From assembly GCF_003076275.1 (NCBI RefSeq), contig NZ_CP029064.1:2738501-2802500 (forward strand): a stretch of DNA of 64,000 nt, in the 5' to 3' direction. The DNA comes from Microbulbifer sp. A4B17 (GTDB lineage: Bacteria; Pseudomonadota; Gammaproteobacteria; Pseudomonadales; Cellvibrionaceae). Below the pieces are notes generated by a model. It was not told the DNA's origin, did not search any database, and was given only the letters and a program-made list of their open reading frames with translations. Of the stretch, positions 35,147 through 44,038 are shown piece after piece; positions within the stretch are counted from its first letter, which is position 1; each line of letters begins with the position of its first letter. The position numbers and the translations under genes were made by a program.

Positions 35147-35716
35147 ATGCGCAGCGCCTACTTATTTACCTCTTTAGTTCTGACACTCGTATTGGGTATT
35201 TCTGCAAAGGCCGATGAAAACCTCAATTCAACCTATAAAAGCATGGTTGATAGCCAGGGAAATATTACTTTGCCAGATAATTACCGCCGAGAATGGGTCT
35301 TCCTGGGCTCCTATCAGGTAAAGTCCTCGAGTGGCGATGGATGGGATACTCATAATGTTTATACCCAACCCCAGGCAGTCGAAGGGTATCGCAAAAAGGG
35401 GAAGTTTCCAGACGGGACAGTTTTGGTAAAGGATGTTAATAGCACCCAATCGGAGCCCTTAACCACAGGATTAGCTTATTACTCCTCAGACCTTCAATTC
35501 ACTTTTATGATGGTAAAAGACGATAACAACCGCTTCCCAGAAAACCCGGCTTGGGCCGAAGGCTGGGGATGGGCTTTATTTAAGCCAGGAATAGCCAAAA
35601 GTGAAACTGAAACCTGGAAAGGCACCGGGCTTAACAACTGCTTTGGATGTCATTTGCCTGCCAAGAATAATGACTGGGTATACACACAGGGTTATCAGCA
35701 GGTCCTGCAGAAATAA
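35147..35716 (+). CDS. Cytochrome P460-family c-type haem protein
   Basis: 189 residues with a Sec signal peptide (cleavage near AKA-DE) and one haem-attachment motif NNCFGCHLPA (Cys165, Cys168, His169) at the C-terminal end, as in the P460/cytochrome c'-beta fold. LPDNYRREWVFLGSY and GTVLVKDV are family segments. P460 proteins oxidise hydroxylamine or bind NO; whether the Lys cross-link is present cannot be judged by eye. The periplasmic product follows the Crp/Fnr-family gene, suggesting control by that regulator. AAAGGA seven bases before ATG 35147 sets the start. Confidence 0.8.
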   Translation: MRSAYLFTSLVLTLVLGISAKADENLNSTYKSMVDSQGNITLPDNYRREWVFLGSYQVKSSSGDGWDTHNVYTQPQAVEGYRKKGKFPDGTVLVKDVNSTQSEPLTTGLAYYSSDLQFTFMMVKDDNNRFPENPAWAEGWGWALFKPGIAKSETETWKGTGLNNCFGCHLPAKNNDWVYTQGYQQVLQK

Positions 35717-35814
35717 TAAGAGATAAGTAATGCCGCTTTTCGGGGACTCTCACAATTATCAGTGGAACGAGGGTCCCTCCTCAAAATAGTTTACCACCTT
35801 AACCTCAACATCAA

Positions 35815-35828
35815 TTGATTTGTATCAA
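35815..35828. promoter_or_regulatory. Perfect FNR/ANR-type box upstream of trhP
   Basis: TTGATTTGTATCAA is a perfect match to TTGAT-N4-ATCAA, the FNR/ANR/DNR binding consensus. It lies 132 bp before the ATG of trhP and 99 bp after the P460 stop. The spacing leaves room for a promoter between box and gene, so activation of trhP under low oxygen is the simplest reading. An FNR gene itself is not in the window. Confidence 0.7.
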
Positions 35829-35960
35829 TAACCCCGCCTTTAAAGTGCAGTAGTTGCACTAAACAGCAGAAATAATAAAACCCCCCTTAAACAGCTGCTT
35901 CGGACCATTGGCAGGCCATTTTTATACCGTTAACATGCGGCCGCGTCCGACTATTCCACT

Positions 35961-37304
35961 ATGAGTTTTTCCGTGTTTAAACCTGAGTTACTGTCCCCCG
36001 CAGGGACTTTAAACAATATGCGATATGCGTTTGCCTATGGTGCCGATGCCGTTTATGCCGGCCAGCCCCGCTACAGCTTGCGTGTGCGCAATAATGAATT
36101 TAAAAATATTGAAACCCTGCGCCTAGGCATAGAAGAAGCACACCAGCAAGGAAAACAGTTCTATATCGCCTCTAATATCGCCGCTCACAACGACAAAGTT
36201 CGCAGTTACCTGCGGGACCTGGAAGAAATTGTCGAAATGGGGCCTGACGCCCTGATTATGTCCGACCCAGGCCTGATAATGATGGTAAGGGAGCGTTGGC
36301 CTGATTTGCCAGTCCACCTATCCGTACAGGCCAATGCGGTAAACTACGCAACCGTAAAGTTCTGGCATCGCCAGGGGTTATCTCGGGTGATACTTTCCCG
36401 GGAACTGTCCCTGGATGAGATTGAAGAAATTCGCCAGAGAGTGCCTGAAATGGAGTTGGAAGTCTTTGTCCACGGTGCACTCTGTATCGCCTATTCCGGG
36501 CGCTGCTTGCTATCCGGCTATATGACACATAGAGATGCCAACCAGGGCGCCTGCACCAACTCCTGCCGCTGGCAATACCAAGCTCATGAAGCCAAAGAAA
36601 ATGAAGTTGGCGAATTGATTCATGTGCAAACCCAGGAACCTATCCAGCAACCCACCTCCGCCAGTGACAATACTTCCCAGGCCTTTTTACTACAGGAAGA
36701 AGGTCGCCCTGGAGAATATATGCCGGCCTACGAAGATGAGCACGGTACCTACATTATGAACTCCAAGGATTTGCGGGCCGTACAGCATGTCAAGCGCCTC
36801 ACGGAAATGGGGGTTCACTCTTTAAAAATCGAAGGTCGCACCAAATCCCACTACTATGTGGCTCGTACTGCTCAGATCTATCGTCGCGCGATAGACGATG
36901 CTGCAGCAGGAAAAGACTTTGACATGAAAATGATGGACGAATTGGAAACCCTCTCGAATAGGGGCTACACGGAAGGCTTCTACCGCCGCCATCCACCAGC
37001 GGAATACCAGCAATATGAAAAGGGATTGATATCAACTCCGGGCCAACAGTTCGTAGGCGAGCTTATTGACGGAAGTCCTGAGTATTTGACGATTGATGTT
37101 AAAAATCGCTTTGAACGCGGTGATAAATTGGAGTTAATGACTCCCAGCGGTAGCTTGTTCTTCCCCTTGGAGCAAATGGAGAATACGAAAGGCAAAGCGA
37201 TCGATATAGCTCCGGGATCCGGGCATATCGTCCAAATACCCCGACCAGAGGGCGTTGATGACGATCAACTTCAACAGGCGCTATTAGTCAAAGCTCTGGG
37301 ATAA
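35961..37304 (+). CDS. trhP: tRNA 5-hydroxyuridine synthase TrhP (YegQ), U32 peptidase-like
   Basis: 447 residues (E. coli YegQ about 453). TrhP makes 5-hydroxyuridine at tRNA position 34 without oxygen, using prephenate; TrhO does it with oxygen. U32-family start (ELLSPAGTLNNMRYAFAYGADAVYAG, split), SVQANAVNYATV, and the four-Cys set GALC, GRC, GAC and NSC (Cys175, 182, 198, 202), expected to hold an iron-sulfur cluster, then LKIEGRTKSHYYVA. A C-terminal substrate domain (about 330-447) is present. A perfect FNR box upstream fits an oxygen-independent enzyme. Confidence 0.9.
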   Translation: MSFSVFKPELLSPAGTLNNMRYAFAYGADAVYAGQPRYSLRVRNNEFKNIETLRLGIEEAHQQGKQFYIASNIAAHNDKVRSYLRDLEEIVEMGPDALIMSDPGLIMMVRERWPDLPVHLSVQANAVNYATVKFWHRQGLSRVILSRELSLDEIEEIRQRVPEMELEVFVHGALCIAYSGRCLLSGYMTHRDANQGACTNSCRWQYQAHEAKENEVGELIHVQTQEPIQQPTSASDNTSQAFLLQEEGRPGEYMPAYEDEHGTYIMNSKDLRAVQHVKRLTEMGVHSLKIEGRTKSHYYVARTAQIYRRAIDDAAAGKDFDMKMMDELETLSNRGYTEGFYRRHPPAEYQQYEKGLISTPGQQFVGELIDGSPEYLTIDVKNRFERGDKLELMTPSGSLFFPLEQMENTKGKAIDIAPGSGHIVQIPRPEGVDDDQLQQALLVKALG

Positions 37305-37792
37305 CCCTCGGTCTGTAATTTGCACTAAGGCTTATCAAGCCCTTCGTTTTACAAATATATTTTGTTAAAGGTGTAGTGGTTTAGATAATCTACCGGATTC
37401 ACTAAGCCACGACTCCTTTATCTCTACAATTTTACTTGTGAACCTACCCTCAAAATTCATTGGGTCATCGTTAAACTTCTCAAGTGACTGCCCACTTCAT
37501 AATATTCAAACCGTCCTGTATTTCCCCACCATTCACCGCAAGCAACTGGTTCTTGTACCAATTTTCCTGCATTTTCAGCCTCACCTAAAGCCCTTTTAAA
37601 GCCCTGAGTTTTGATCACAAAAATATGCTCGACAGTACTAATTACAAGATAAAAACCCGCCCTCCCTTGGAGTTCCAACAGGAATACACCCTTTTTAAAT
37701 AGTTATGATTTTCCACCTTTAACTCGCCCCCTCATCAAGGTTTCACAGTAGAGAAGCGTGCAACGATTGCTTAACCAAGGAAATGCCGCAAT
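37305..37792. other. Gap between trhP and the ABC operon
   Basis: AT-rich, with one weak minus-strand frame listed separately. The ABC operon promoter must lie in 37,680-37,780. No clear terminator after trhP. Confidence 0.4.
37457..37678 (-). CDS. Hypothetical small protein, weak call
   Basis: 73 residues from a TTG at 37676-37678, without a convincing ribosome site. The sequence looks protein-like (YLVISTVEHIFVIKTQGF, GEWWGNTGRFEYYEVG) with a beta-rich start. It sits alone between two plus-strand units. Could equally be chance or a remnant. No family recognised. Confidence 0.3.
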   Translation of the reverse strand: MELQGRAGFYLVISTVEHIFVIKTQGFKRALGEAENAGKLVQEPVACGEWWGNTGRFEYYEVGSHLRSLTMTQ

Positions 37793-39043
37793 ATGGATAT
37801 TATTAAACCTAAGAAACGCCCCCTGATTAAGCACCCTTTAATGCTGGGTGGTGCTGCTCTTGCTTTTGTGGCATTTACCAGCCCCCTCCTGTTACTTCCT
37901 GACAGCGCCTACAAGGTTGAGCGGGAACAGCTGATGTTGGGTACCGTCCAACGGGGAGACCTGCAGGTTGTGGTAGATGGCTATGGTAGGCTGCGTTCAG
38001 ACAAGCAGACGTTAATTACCGCTCTAACCGCAGCGAGCGTTGAAAAAATTATGTTGCGTCCCGGTGCAGAAGTACAAAGTGATAGCGTCATTATGCAGCT
38101 GAGTAATCCAGAGTTAATGCGCGATCTGGATGCAGCCGAAACCTCCCTGGAACAAGAGGAAGCTAATCTGCGTCGGCTTGTTCTGAACAACCAGCGCGAT
38201 GTGCTCGCGGAGGAAGCCATACTCGCGGAACTGAACTCCAATTACCAAGTGATCAAGTTGCGTCGCGAAGCTGAGGACGAGCTGGTAAAAAGTGGAGTGG
38301 TTTCCCAGCTCACCTACCAAACCACCGTCTTACGCCAAGAGCAGATGAAAAAACGTGTGGACCTGCAAAAACAGCGTATCAATCACTTGCGCAAAGTCGC
38401 CGTCGAATCAGAGTTAATCCAGCGCGAGCAAATCAACCAAGCCCAGACCCAATTGCAAAGTATCCAGCAACGTACAGACCGACTGACAGTACGCGCCGGC
38501 CTGGACGGCATACTACAACGACTACCGGTAGAGCTGGGGCAAGGTGTTGATCCCGGGCAGGAGCTGGCACTGATTGGCAGCGAGACTGATCTTCTCGCTT
38601 TGGTTCAAGTACCACAATCCAAAGCAGAGCAACTGGAGGTTGGCCAGCCCGCTGAAATTGATACCCGCAGAGAAAAAGTCGAAGGTATGGTAACCCGTAT
38701 TACTCCTGAGGTTCGGGACGGCAATATTGAAGTGGAAATTGCTTTTAGCGCGGGCGCCCCAGAATCTGCCAGGCCACAACTCAACGTCGATGCTCGGATC
38801 TTCACTGCCACTATGGAAGATACGCTGTTCGTCGAGAGACCTATCAATGTGCAGAGGCACAGTGAGGCCAATCTCTTCCTGATTAACGAAAACGGGGAGG
38901 AAGCGGCACTCCAGCCCATCAGCTTCGGCGAGGAGTCAGGTCGATATATCCAGATCACCCAAGGTCTCAATGAAGCGGACCGCATCATCCTCTCAGATAT
39001 GGCCAATTTTAATGAAGCTGAGCATATCCAGATTGTTGACTAA
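37793..39043 (+). CDS. HlyD/MacA-type periplasmic adaptor of an ABC exporter
   Basis: 416 residues with one N-terminal membrane anchor (about 17-36). Membrane-fusion-protein layout: GTVQRGDLQVVVDGYGRL opens the barrel, then a lipoyl half, a long coiled-coil hairpin (about 115-215, Gln/Glu/Arg-rich), the second lipoyl half (RAGLDGILQRLPVELGQGVDPG) and a beta-barrel ending. It would link an inner-membrane transporter to an outer-membrane channel or extract substrate. AAGGAAATG lies before the start. The ATPase and permease genes follow across a 265-bp inserted element. The outer-membrane partner is not encoded here. Confidence 0.85.
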   Translation: MDIIKPKKRPLIKHPLMLGGAALAFVAFTSPLLLLPDSAYKVEREQLMLGTVQRGDLQVVVDGYGRLRSDKQTLITALTAASVEKIMLRPGAEVQSDSVIMQLSNPELMRDLDAAETSLEQEEANLRRLVLNNQRDVLAEEAILAELNSNYQVIKLRREAEDELVKSGVVSQLTYQTTVLRQEQMKKRVDLQKQRINHLRKVAVESELIQREQINQAQTQLQSIQQRTDRLTVRAGLDGILQRLPVELGQGVDPGQELALIGSETDLLALVQVPQSKAEQLEVGQPAEIDTRREKVEGMVTRITPEVRDGNIEVEIAFSAGAPESARPQLNVDARIFTATMEDTLFVERPINVQRHSEANLFLINENGEEAALQPISFGEESGRYIQITQGLNEADRIILSDMANFNEAEHIQIVD

Positions 39044-39055
39044 AGCCTGAAACTA

Positions 39056-39320
39056 GGGAGCCTCTGAATAACTCCGTAATACCTCTGCGGGTCTTGAAGG
39101 CTGTAGATGTTAGGCGCAGCTCGCCGCGAATGGCCGTAGCCCTTTGCAAGAGCTGCAACGCAGCAGATGCGGCCTTCAAGACCCGCCCTTCGGGGCTTGC
39201 AGAGCGATTCACACTCCGCGTTGCGACTTCTTGAAAGGTCTAGACATTCCTGCGAAGCCGCGCCTTGATTGTGAACCGCTCTGCAAGCCAGAGGCATCAC
39301 GGAGTTATTCAGAGGCTCCC
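39056..39320. mobile_element. 265-bp MITE-like element with 22-bp perfect terminal inverted repeats
   Basis: The ends are GGGAGCCTCTGAATAA... (39056-39077) and its exact reverse complement (39299-39320). Inside are two more long inverted repeats: GCGGGTCTTGAAGGC (39087 region) with its complement near 39172-39187, and GGCTTGCAGAGCG (39197 region) with CGCTCTGCAAGCC (39279-39291). The whole can fold as a three-armed cloverleaf. No transposase and no clear target duplication are visible. It lies between the adaptor and ATPase genes and ends 25 bp before the ATPase start, so it is transcribed with the operon. Confidence 0.75.
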
Positions 39321-39344
39321 CAAAGCGAGAACAGGGAGTTCGCT

Positions 39345-40061
39345 ATGTCCAAGCCAATCCTTCATATGGCCGGGATCACCAAGGTGTTCAGCACCGAAGA
39401 AATGGAAACTCACGCCCTGCGGGGCGTTGACCTGAGTATTTACTCGGGGGAATTTGTTTCTATCTGCGGCCCCTCGGGTTGCGGTAAATCCACACTTCTC
39501 TCGATTCTCGGCCTGCTGGACCTCCCCACCAGTGGCAGCTATCAGATTGAAGGCATTGAAGTCGCTCAATTATCGCTGAGTGAGGCAGCGACTATTCGCA
39601 ACGAGAAAATAGGCTTTATCTTTCAGTCCTTTAACCTGATTGACGAACTCTCTGTCTACGACAATATCGCCCTGCCCCTGCGATACCGCCGCAATCCCAT
39701 TCCCAAGTCTGAAGCCGACAAAAAAGTGAAACACTGCCTGGAGAAGGTGGGAATGAGTCACCGGACCTCTCACAAACCTAACCAGTTATCCGGTGGCCAA
39801 CAGCAGCGAATCGCCATAGCCCGGGCGCTAGTTGGCAATCCATCCCTGCTGCTGGTGGACGAGCCCACCGGCAACCTGGATTCCCACAATGGCGATGCAG
39901 TAATGGAAATGCTGCAGCAGCTCAACAATGAAGGGACCACCCTGTGCATGGTGACCCATGACCCTCGGTATGCAGACATGGCCAGCCGCCAATTGCATCT
40001 GCTGGATGGAAAAATCTCAACGCCGCAGCCCATAAAAGAGCCACACGAGATGGCCCTATGA
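39345..40061 (+). CDS. ABC transporter ATPase, MacB/LolD type
   Basis: 238 residues from ATG 39345-39347, with AGGGAG seven bases upstream; the frame is open through the inserted element to 39144, but that extension is element sequence. Walker A GPSGCGKST, Q-loop FQSFNLI, signature LSGGQQQR, Walker B LLLVDEPTGNLD and H-loop VTHDPR are present. It powers the FtsX-type permease encoded next, with a 4-bp ATGA overlap. LolD/MacB-type systems use mechanotransmission for export rather than pumping through a channel. Substrate unknown (lipoprotein, peptide or antibiotic). Confidence 0.92.
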   Translation: MSKPILHMAGITKVFSTEEMETHALRGVDLSIYSGEFVSICGPSGCGKSTLLSILGLLDLPTSGSYQIEGIEVAQLSLSEAATIRNEKIGFIFQSFNLIDELSVYDNIALPLRYRRNPIPKSEADKKVKHCLEKVGMSHRTSHKPNQLSGGQQQRIAIARALVGNPSLLLVDEPTGNLDSHNGDAVMEMLQQLNNEGTTLCMVTHDPRYADMASRQLHLLDGKISTPQPIKEPHEMAL

Positions 40062-42493
40062 TCACCACAAAGGACCTATCCATTGCCCTCCAGTCCCTCA
40101 ATCGGGCGCGGAGCTACGCCACCACTATTATTCTGACCCTGGGTATCACCCTCGGCGCCCTGGTAACACTATTTAATCTCAACTACCAACTGTTAGCCGC
40201 ACCCCTACCCTACCCGGACGAAGATCGGCTGTATGTCGTGAATGGTAATCTCTACCAGAACAAGCAGCTGCGGCTGGAAAACAACAGCCAATACCCCGCC
40301 CTGGTTGAAATCTATAAGAACGATAGTTTCTTCGAATCCAGCGCCCTGGTGTACTTCTGGGAAGATGTGGTTCGCAACTTATCCGGATCACCACGGGTTA
40401 ATGTTTCCTATGTCTCTCCGGAATATCTCCAGCTGGCTGGAGCACCCCTGGCCTTGGGCAGACAATTCAATACCGATGAAGGGCTCGACAGCCGGGTTCC
40501 CGTGGCGGTTATCAGCTATCAAACCTGGGAGCAGATGTTCCGGCGCAGCCCAAATGTCTTGGAGCAAAGCCTGCAATTTGGGGAGGTGGACTTTCGTATT
40601 GTCGGCGTCACCGCCAAAGACTTCATTGAACCCCAGATCTATAAGCAGGGCCGACAAACGGCGGTCTGGCTGCCCTGGGACTTTAACGATACACAAGTAG
40701 AGCGCAGAAATAATTGGAGAGGCTTCCTGCCTTTTCGCATGCTCACAGGAAAGCTGAAGCCGGGCATTGACCCCGCCAGTGCGGGGCATGAATTGAGCAC
40801 ATTAATGGATGCCCAGTATCAAGCGGCCCTAGCGGGAAGATCCTCTTCGGTAGAAAGGTCCGTTGAATACCGACTCACCCCCTTCGCCAATAAAATACTT
40901 GGCGACAGTGCCACGCGAACTCTAATGGTAATGGGCGGTACACTGGTGCTTCTGTTAATTGCCTGCGCCAATGTTACCAACCTGATTCTTTCTCGCGCAG
41001 CCAAACAACAACGCAATATGGCGATACAGGTCGCGTTGGGCGCACACAAAAAACATATCTTTTTGGCCCTGCTGTGTGAAATCGGCCTACTTATGTTAGG
41101 GGCTGCATTACTTTCTCTACTTTTAGCCCTGGGGTCGACGGAAGTATTAAAGGTGATGGCTACGGAACAAATTCCTCGCATTCAAGAGCTCACCTTAAAC
41201 TGGCAGACACTGGTTTTTGCACTGTTGTGTGCCTTACTGCTCGCTCTGCTCTTCTCAGCCATAGTCAGTCGCCAGGTTAATTACCGCGCACTGAATCAAA
41301 TGCTGCAGAGCAGCGGCAAAGGTTCTGGCGTACAGATCTCGCCTCTAATCCGCAAGGTACTCATCAGTAGCCAAGTGGCAATGACCAGCTTACTCATAGT
41401 CGCTAGTTTACAGATATTCCTGCAAGCCAATCGCCTGATTAACCAACCATTTGGTTTCCCTTTGGACAACGTTCAGGTAATGACTCTGAATATCGGCAAT
41501 CTTAGGAGCGCCCCCACTACCGAGCGAGAGAGTTATCTGAAGGCCATCAGGCAAAGATTGCTGGAGCACCCTAAAGTACAAAATGCCAGCCTGAGCTTAA
41601 ACACTCCTATCTCTATCAACCGGCCACTCTGGACCACATCCCTGAGTCATGATGCCAGCCGACAAAACCCGGTGATGGCCAAGACCACAGTAGTCGACGA
41701 AAACTACCTTTCCATTTTGCGTATGCCACTGGTAGCTGGCCGCCATATCAGTGCGGCTGAGTTTTCCGATAACAATCGCATGATGCTCGTCAACGAAACC
41801 CTGGCCCGGCAACTGGAACCGGATGGAGAAGTGTTAGGCAATCGCTACTACTGGCGAGGTGATTTGCCCTACCAAGTGGTCGGTGTAGTGCGTAACGCAA
41901 GTCTGCCCGGCAAAAAGGAACCCGCCCGCTTATTTGTGCGCGGTATCAACGTGAGCTATCCCCTACTGGTACTCAGACATAAGCCTCACCAACCACTCAG
42001 CACCACAGAGATAAATCGGGAATTTACCCAAGTAAACAGGCAGTACAAGGTTTCCGAGCTATTCTCCCTGGAGCAGGCGCGAGACCTACTCCTAAGCAAT
42101 GATCGGGTCTCAGTTTGGGTAACCACCGCCCTAACATTACTGGCACTCAGCCTCGCAGCCATCGGTATCTTTGGAGTGCTCAGTTACAGTGTACAACTGC
42201 GGCGTACCGAGCTTGGCGTGCGCATGGCAATCGGCGCCCGCCCAGCGACGATTTTCTATCACACCCTGATCGATAGCCTGATTCCCATAGTTATCGGTAT
42301 CGCTGTAGCGACTTTGGTAGTAGTCCCACTGGCACTTTGGCTTGAGCAAAGCGAGTTCAGTATTGAAACCAGCTTCTGGGGCTGGCTGCTACCACCACTA
42401 CTTATTATCGGCCTAACCGCCTCGGTTACCCTGCTTTCTGTATGGAAGATAATCAACAAGCCCGCGATTTACGCATTGCAAGGAACAGGATAA
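40058..42493 (+). CDS. FtsX/MacB-type ABC permease
   Basis: 811 residues, starting by overlap with the ATPase stop (ATGA at 40058-40061). A MacB-like periplasmic core follows the first membrane helix (about 20-45), then an FtsX domain with three helices near 285-405, a second periplasmic domain, and a C-terminal FtsX domain (about 680-811) with the SYSVQLRRTELGVRMAIGA motif. The duplicated two-domain layout on one chain is like the ADOP-type macrolide/lipid exporter permeases rather than the single-domain MacB. The last gene of the operon. Confidence 0.88.
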   Translation: MITTKDLSIALQSLNRARSYATTIILTLGITLGALVTLFNLNYQLLAAPLPYPDEDRLYVVNGNLYQNKQLRLENNSQYPALVEIYKNDSFFESSALVYFWEDVVRNLSGSPRVNVSYVSPEYLQLAGAPLALGRQFNTDEGLDSRVPVAVISYQTWEQMFRRSPNVLEQSLQFGEVDFRIVGVTAKDFIEPQIYKQGRQTAVWLPWDFNDTQVERRNNWRGFLPFRMLTGKLKPGIDPASAGHELSTLMDAQYQAALAGRSSSVERSVEYRLTPFANKILGDSATRTLMVMGGTLVLLLIACANVTNLILSRAAKQQRNMAIQVALGAHKKHIFLALLCEIGLLMLGAALLSLLLALGSTEVLKVMATEQIPRIQELTLNWQTLVFALLCALLLALLFSAIVSRQVNYRALNQMLQSSGKGSGVQISPLIRKVLISSQVAMTSLLIVASLQIFLQANRLINQPFGFPLDNVQVMTLNIGNLRSAPTTERESYLKAIRQRLLEHPKVQNASLSLNTPISINRPLWTTSLSHDASRQNPVMAKTTVVDENYLSILRMPLVAGRHISAAEFSDNNRMMLVNETLARQLEPDGEVLGNRYYWRGDLPYQVVGVVRNASLPGKKEPARLFVRGINVSYPLLVLRHKPHQPLSTTEINREFTQVNRQYKVSELFSLEQARDLLLSNDRVSVWVTTALTLLALSLAAIGIFGVLSYSVQLRRTELGVRMAIGARPATIFYHTLIDSLIPIVIGIAVATLVVVPLALWLEQSEFSIETSFWGWLLPPLLIIGLTASVTLLSVWKIINKPAIYALQGTG

Positions 42494-42570
42494 TTACTTT
42501 CCACCTGATAGCCGCTGCTTGAGGTTGCGCGCTCATCGTGCAATCTTTACAGCAAATACAACAATAAGAA

Positions 42571-43479
42571 ATGGAACAGCCAATGCAGCCTCAGCAGTGG
42601 TTATCAAACGGAAAGATTTTTGATTATCAAAACCACCAACTCTTCTATGTCGATAGCAACCCAAGCTGCCGACATAAACCAGTACTGCTTTTGATTCACG
42701 GTTTTCCAACCAGTAGTTATGACTGGCAAAAGGTATGGGCCCAACTGACAGAGCACTATCGCTGTATTGCTATGGATATGCTGGGCTTTGGCTATTCAGA
42801 CAAACCCAAACAGCATAACTACAGTATCCACGAGCAAGCTGATTTACATGAAGCTCTTCTACAATATTTAAACATCAATAAGGTCCACCTGTTAGCCCAT
42901 GACTATGGGGATTCCGTTGCCCAAGAGTTACTCGCCAGAGCTAATAGCGGTGGTACCACGGGATATACCTCAGCATGCCTGCTGAATGGCGGTCTATTTC
43001 CAGAAACTCATCAAGCGCGTTTCGTACAAAAACTGCTGCTCTCTCCCGCAGGCTTCCTGGTCAACAAACTGATGAGTTACCGGCAGTTTTGCCGCAGCTT
43101 CAGTGCCATTTTCGGACCAGACACACAACCCTCTGACAGAGAATTGCGAGACTTGTGGCAAATTCTCCAATATAAGAATGGCAACCAGCTCCTCTATAAA
43201 CTAATCAGCTATATGCGCGACAGGCGCCAACATCGTCAACGCTGGGTTGACGCCCTAAAGCAATACCCCGGCCCCCTATTACTAATCAATGGCTCATTGG
43301 ACCCAGTTTCAGGGAAGCATATGGTGGATCGATTTCGTCAATTGATTGATCGTCCAGCAGATATTGTTAAGCTGGGAACGATTGGGCATTATCCCCAGTG
43401 GGAAGCACCTGATAGTGTGGTAAGTGCGTACCTGAGGTTTGTTAATGTGCGTCGAGCGAATGCCTCATTGCATATTTGA
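42571..43479 (+). CDS. Alpha/beta hydrolase, Asp-nucleophile type
   Basis: 302 residues. The alpha/beta fold motifs are clear: oxyanion HGFPTSSYDW (43-52), DMLGFGYSDKP, nucleophile elbow AHDYGDSVAQE with Asp111 (like haloalkane dehalogenases and epoxide hydrolases), NGSLDPVSG as the acid loop and GTIGHYPQWEAPD giving the His. A cap region lies between. Asp at the nucleophile and the mesoderm-specific-transcript-like start suggest a hydrolase for epoxides, halides or esters; the substrate is not readable. Downstream of the permease by 77 bp and perhaps co-transcribed. Confidence 0.85.
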   Translation: MEQPMQPQQWLSNGKIFDYQNHQLFYVDSNPSCRHKPVLLLIHGFPTSSYDWQKVWAQLTEHYRCIAMDMLGFGYSDKPKQHNYSIHEQADLHEALLQYLNINKVHLLAHDYGDSVAQELLARANSGGTTGYTSACLLNGGLFPETHQARFVQKLLLSPAGFLVNKLMSYRQFCRSFSAIFGPDTQPSDRELRDLWQILQYKNGNQLLYKLISYMRDRRQHRQRWVDALKQYPGPLLLINGSLDPVSGKHMVDRFRQLIDRPADIVKLGTIGHYPQWEAPDSVVSAYLRFVNVRRANASLHI

Positions 43480-44038
43480 ACTCCAAAGTAAAATCTTTGT
43501 GAGCAGGGCCATCGCTAAGGCTGCCACCTCTTGTTGAATTCACTTTTAGATTAAATCGGCACCAAACTATTTTAAAGCCAGGAAAATAGCGTTTGAGTTA
43601 ATTTTTTAAAAGTGGAAATTTATCAGTTTGAATTAAAATTTGGCATATTCTATAATTTCCCGCTGCACGTTCAGAAAAAAACATCTTGCGATGAATGTGA
43701 ACATTCTGAAAGTTAGAAATTTTAAACTAAATGCAGGCTACTCCTTCACGGTAGGAATTGGTAAGACTGAAGATATAGTACTCCCGAAGGGTATATCGCT
43801 TCTAATTCTAGGGAGCTTATCTTGAATTTGGCCAGATAGGGCTTCATACACCTAGATACCCATCGAATTAAAGAGTAAATCTGCGACTACATTTTTTTGA
43901 AGCACTGAAGGTGAACCTAGCTTTGTCAAAATCGAAGATCTTGGCAGACCTAGGCCTCCAAAAAATCAATTAGCTACACCTAAAAAACATAGAGACAGGC
44001 CGTAGCACTCCGAAATTTGAGGTAGAGAAGGTATTGCA
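43480..44038. other. AT-rich gap with a possible regulator remnant
   Basis: A 61-codon plus-strand frame at 43640 lacks support. In one frame around 43,925-44,060 the text LALSKSKILADLGLQ, a stop, then KNIETGRSTPKFEVEKVLQ resembles the C-terminal half of an XRE/HipB-type helix-turn-helix protein, interrupted by stops. This may be a decayed regulator. Weak. Confidence 0.3.

Noticed and set aside
39144..39344. N-terminal extension of the ABC ATPase
   Set aside because: The 67 extra codons lie in the inserted inverted-repeat element; the ATG at 39345 has the ribosome site and the family start.
43640..43825. A 61-codon plus-strand gene
   Set aside because: No ribosome site, no protein-like features beyond a short stretch; AT-rich DNA opens frames by chance.
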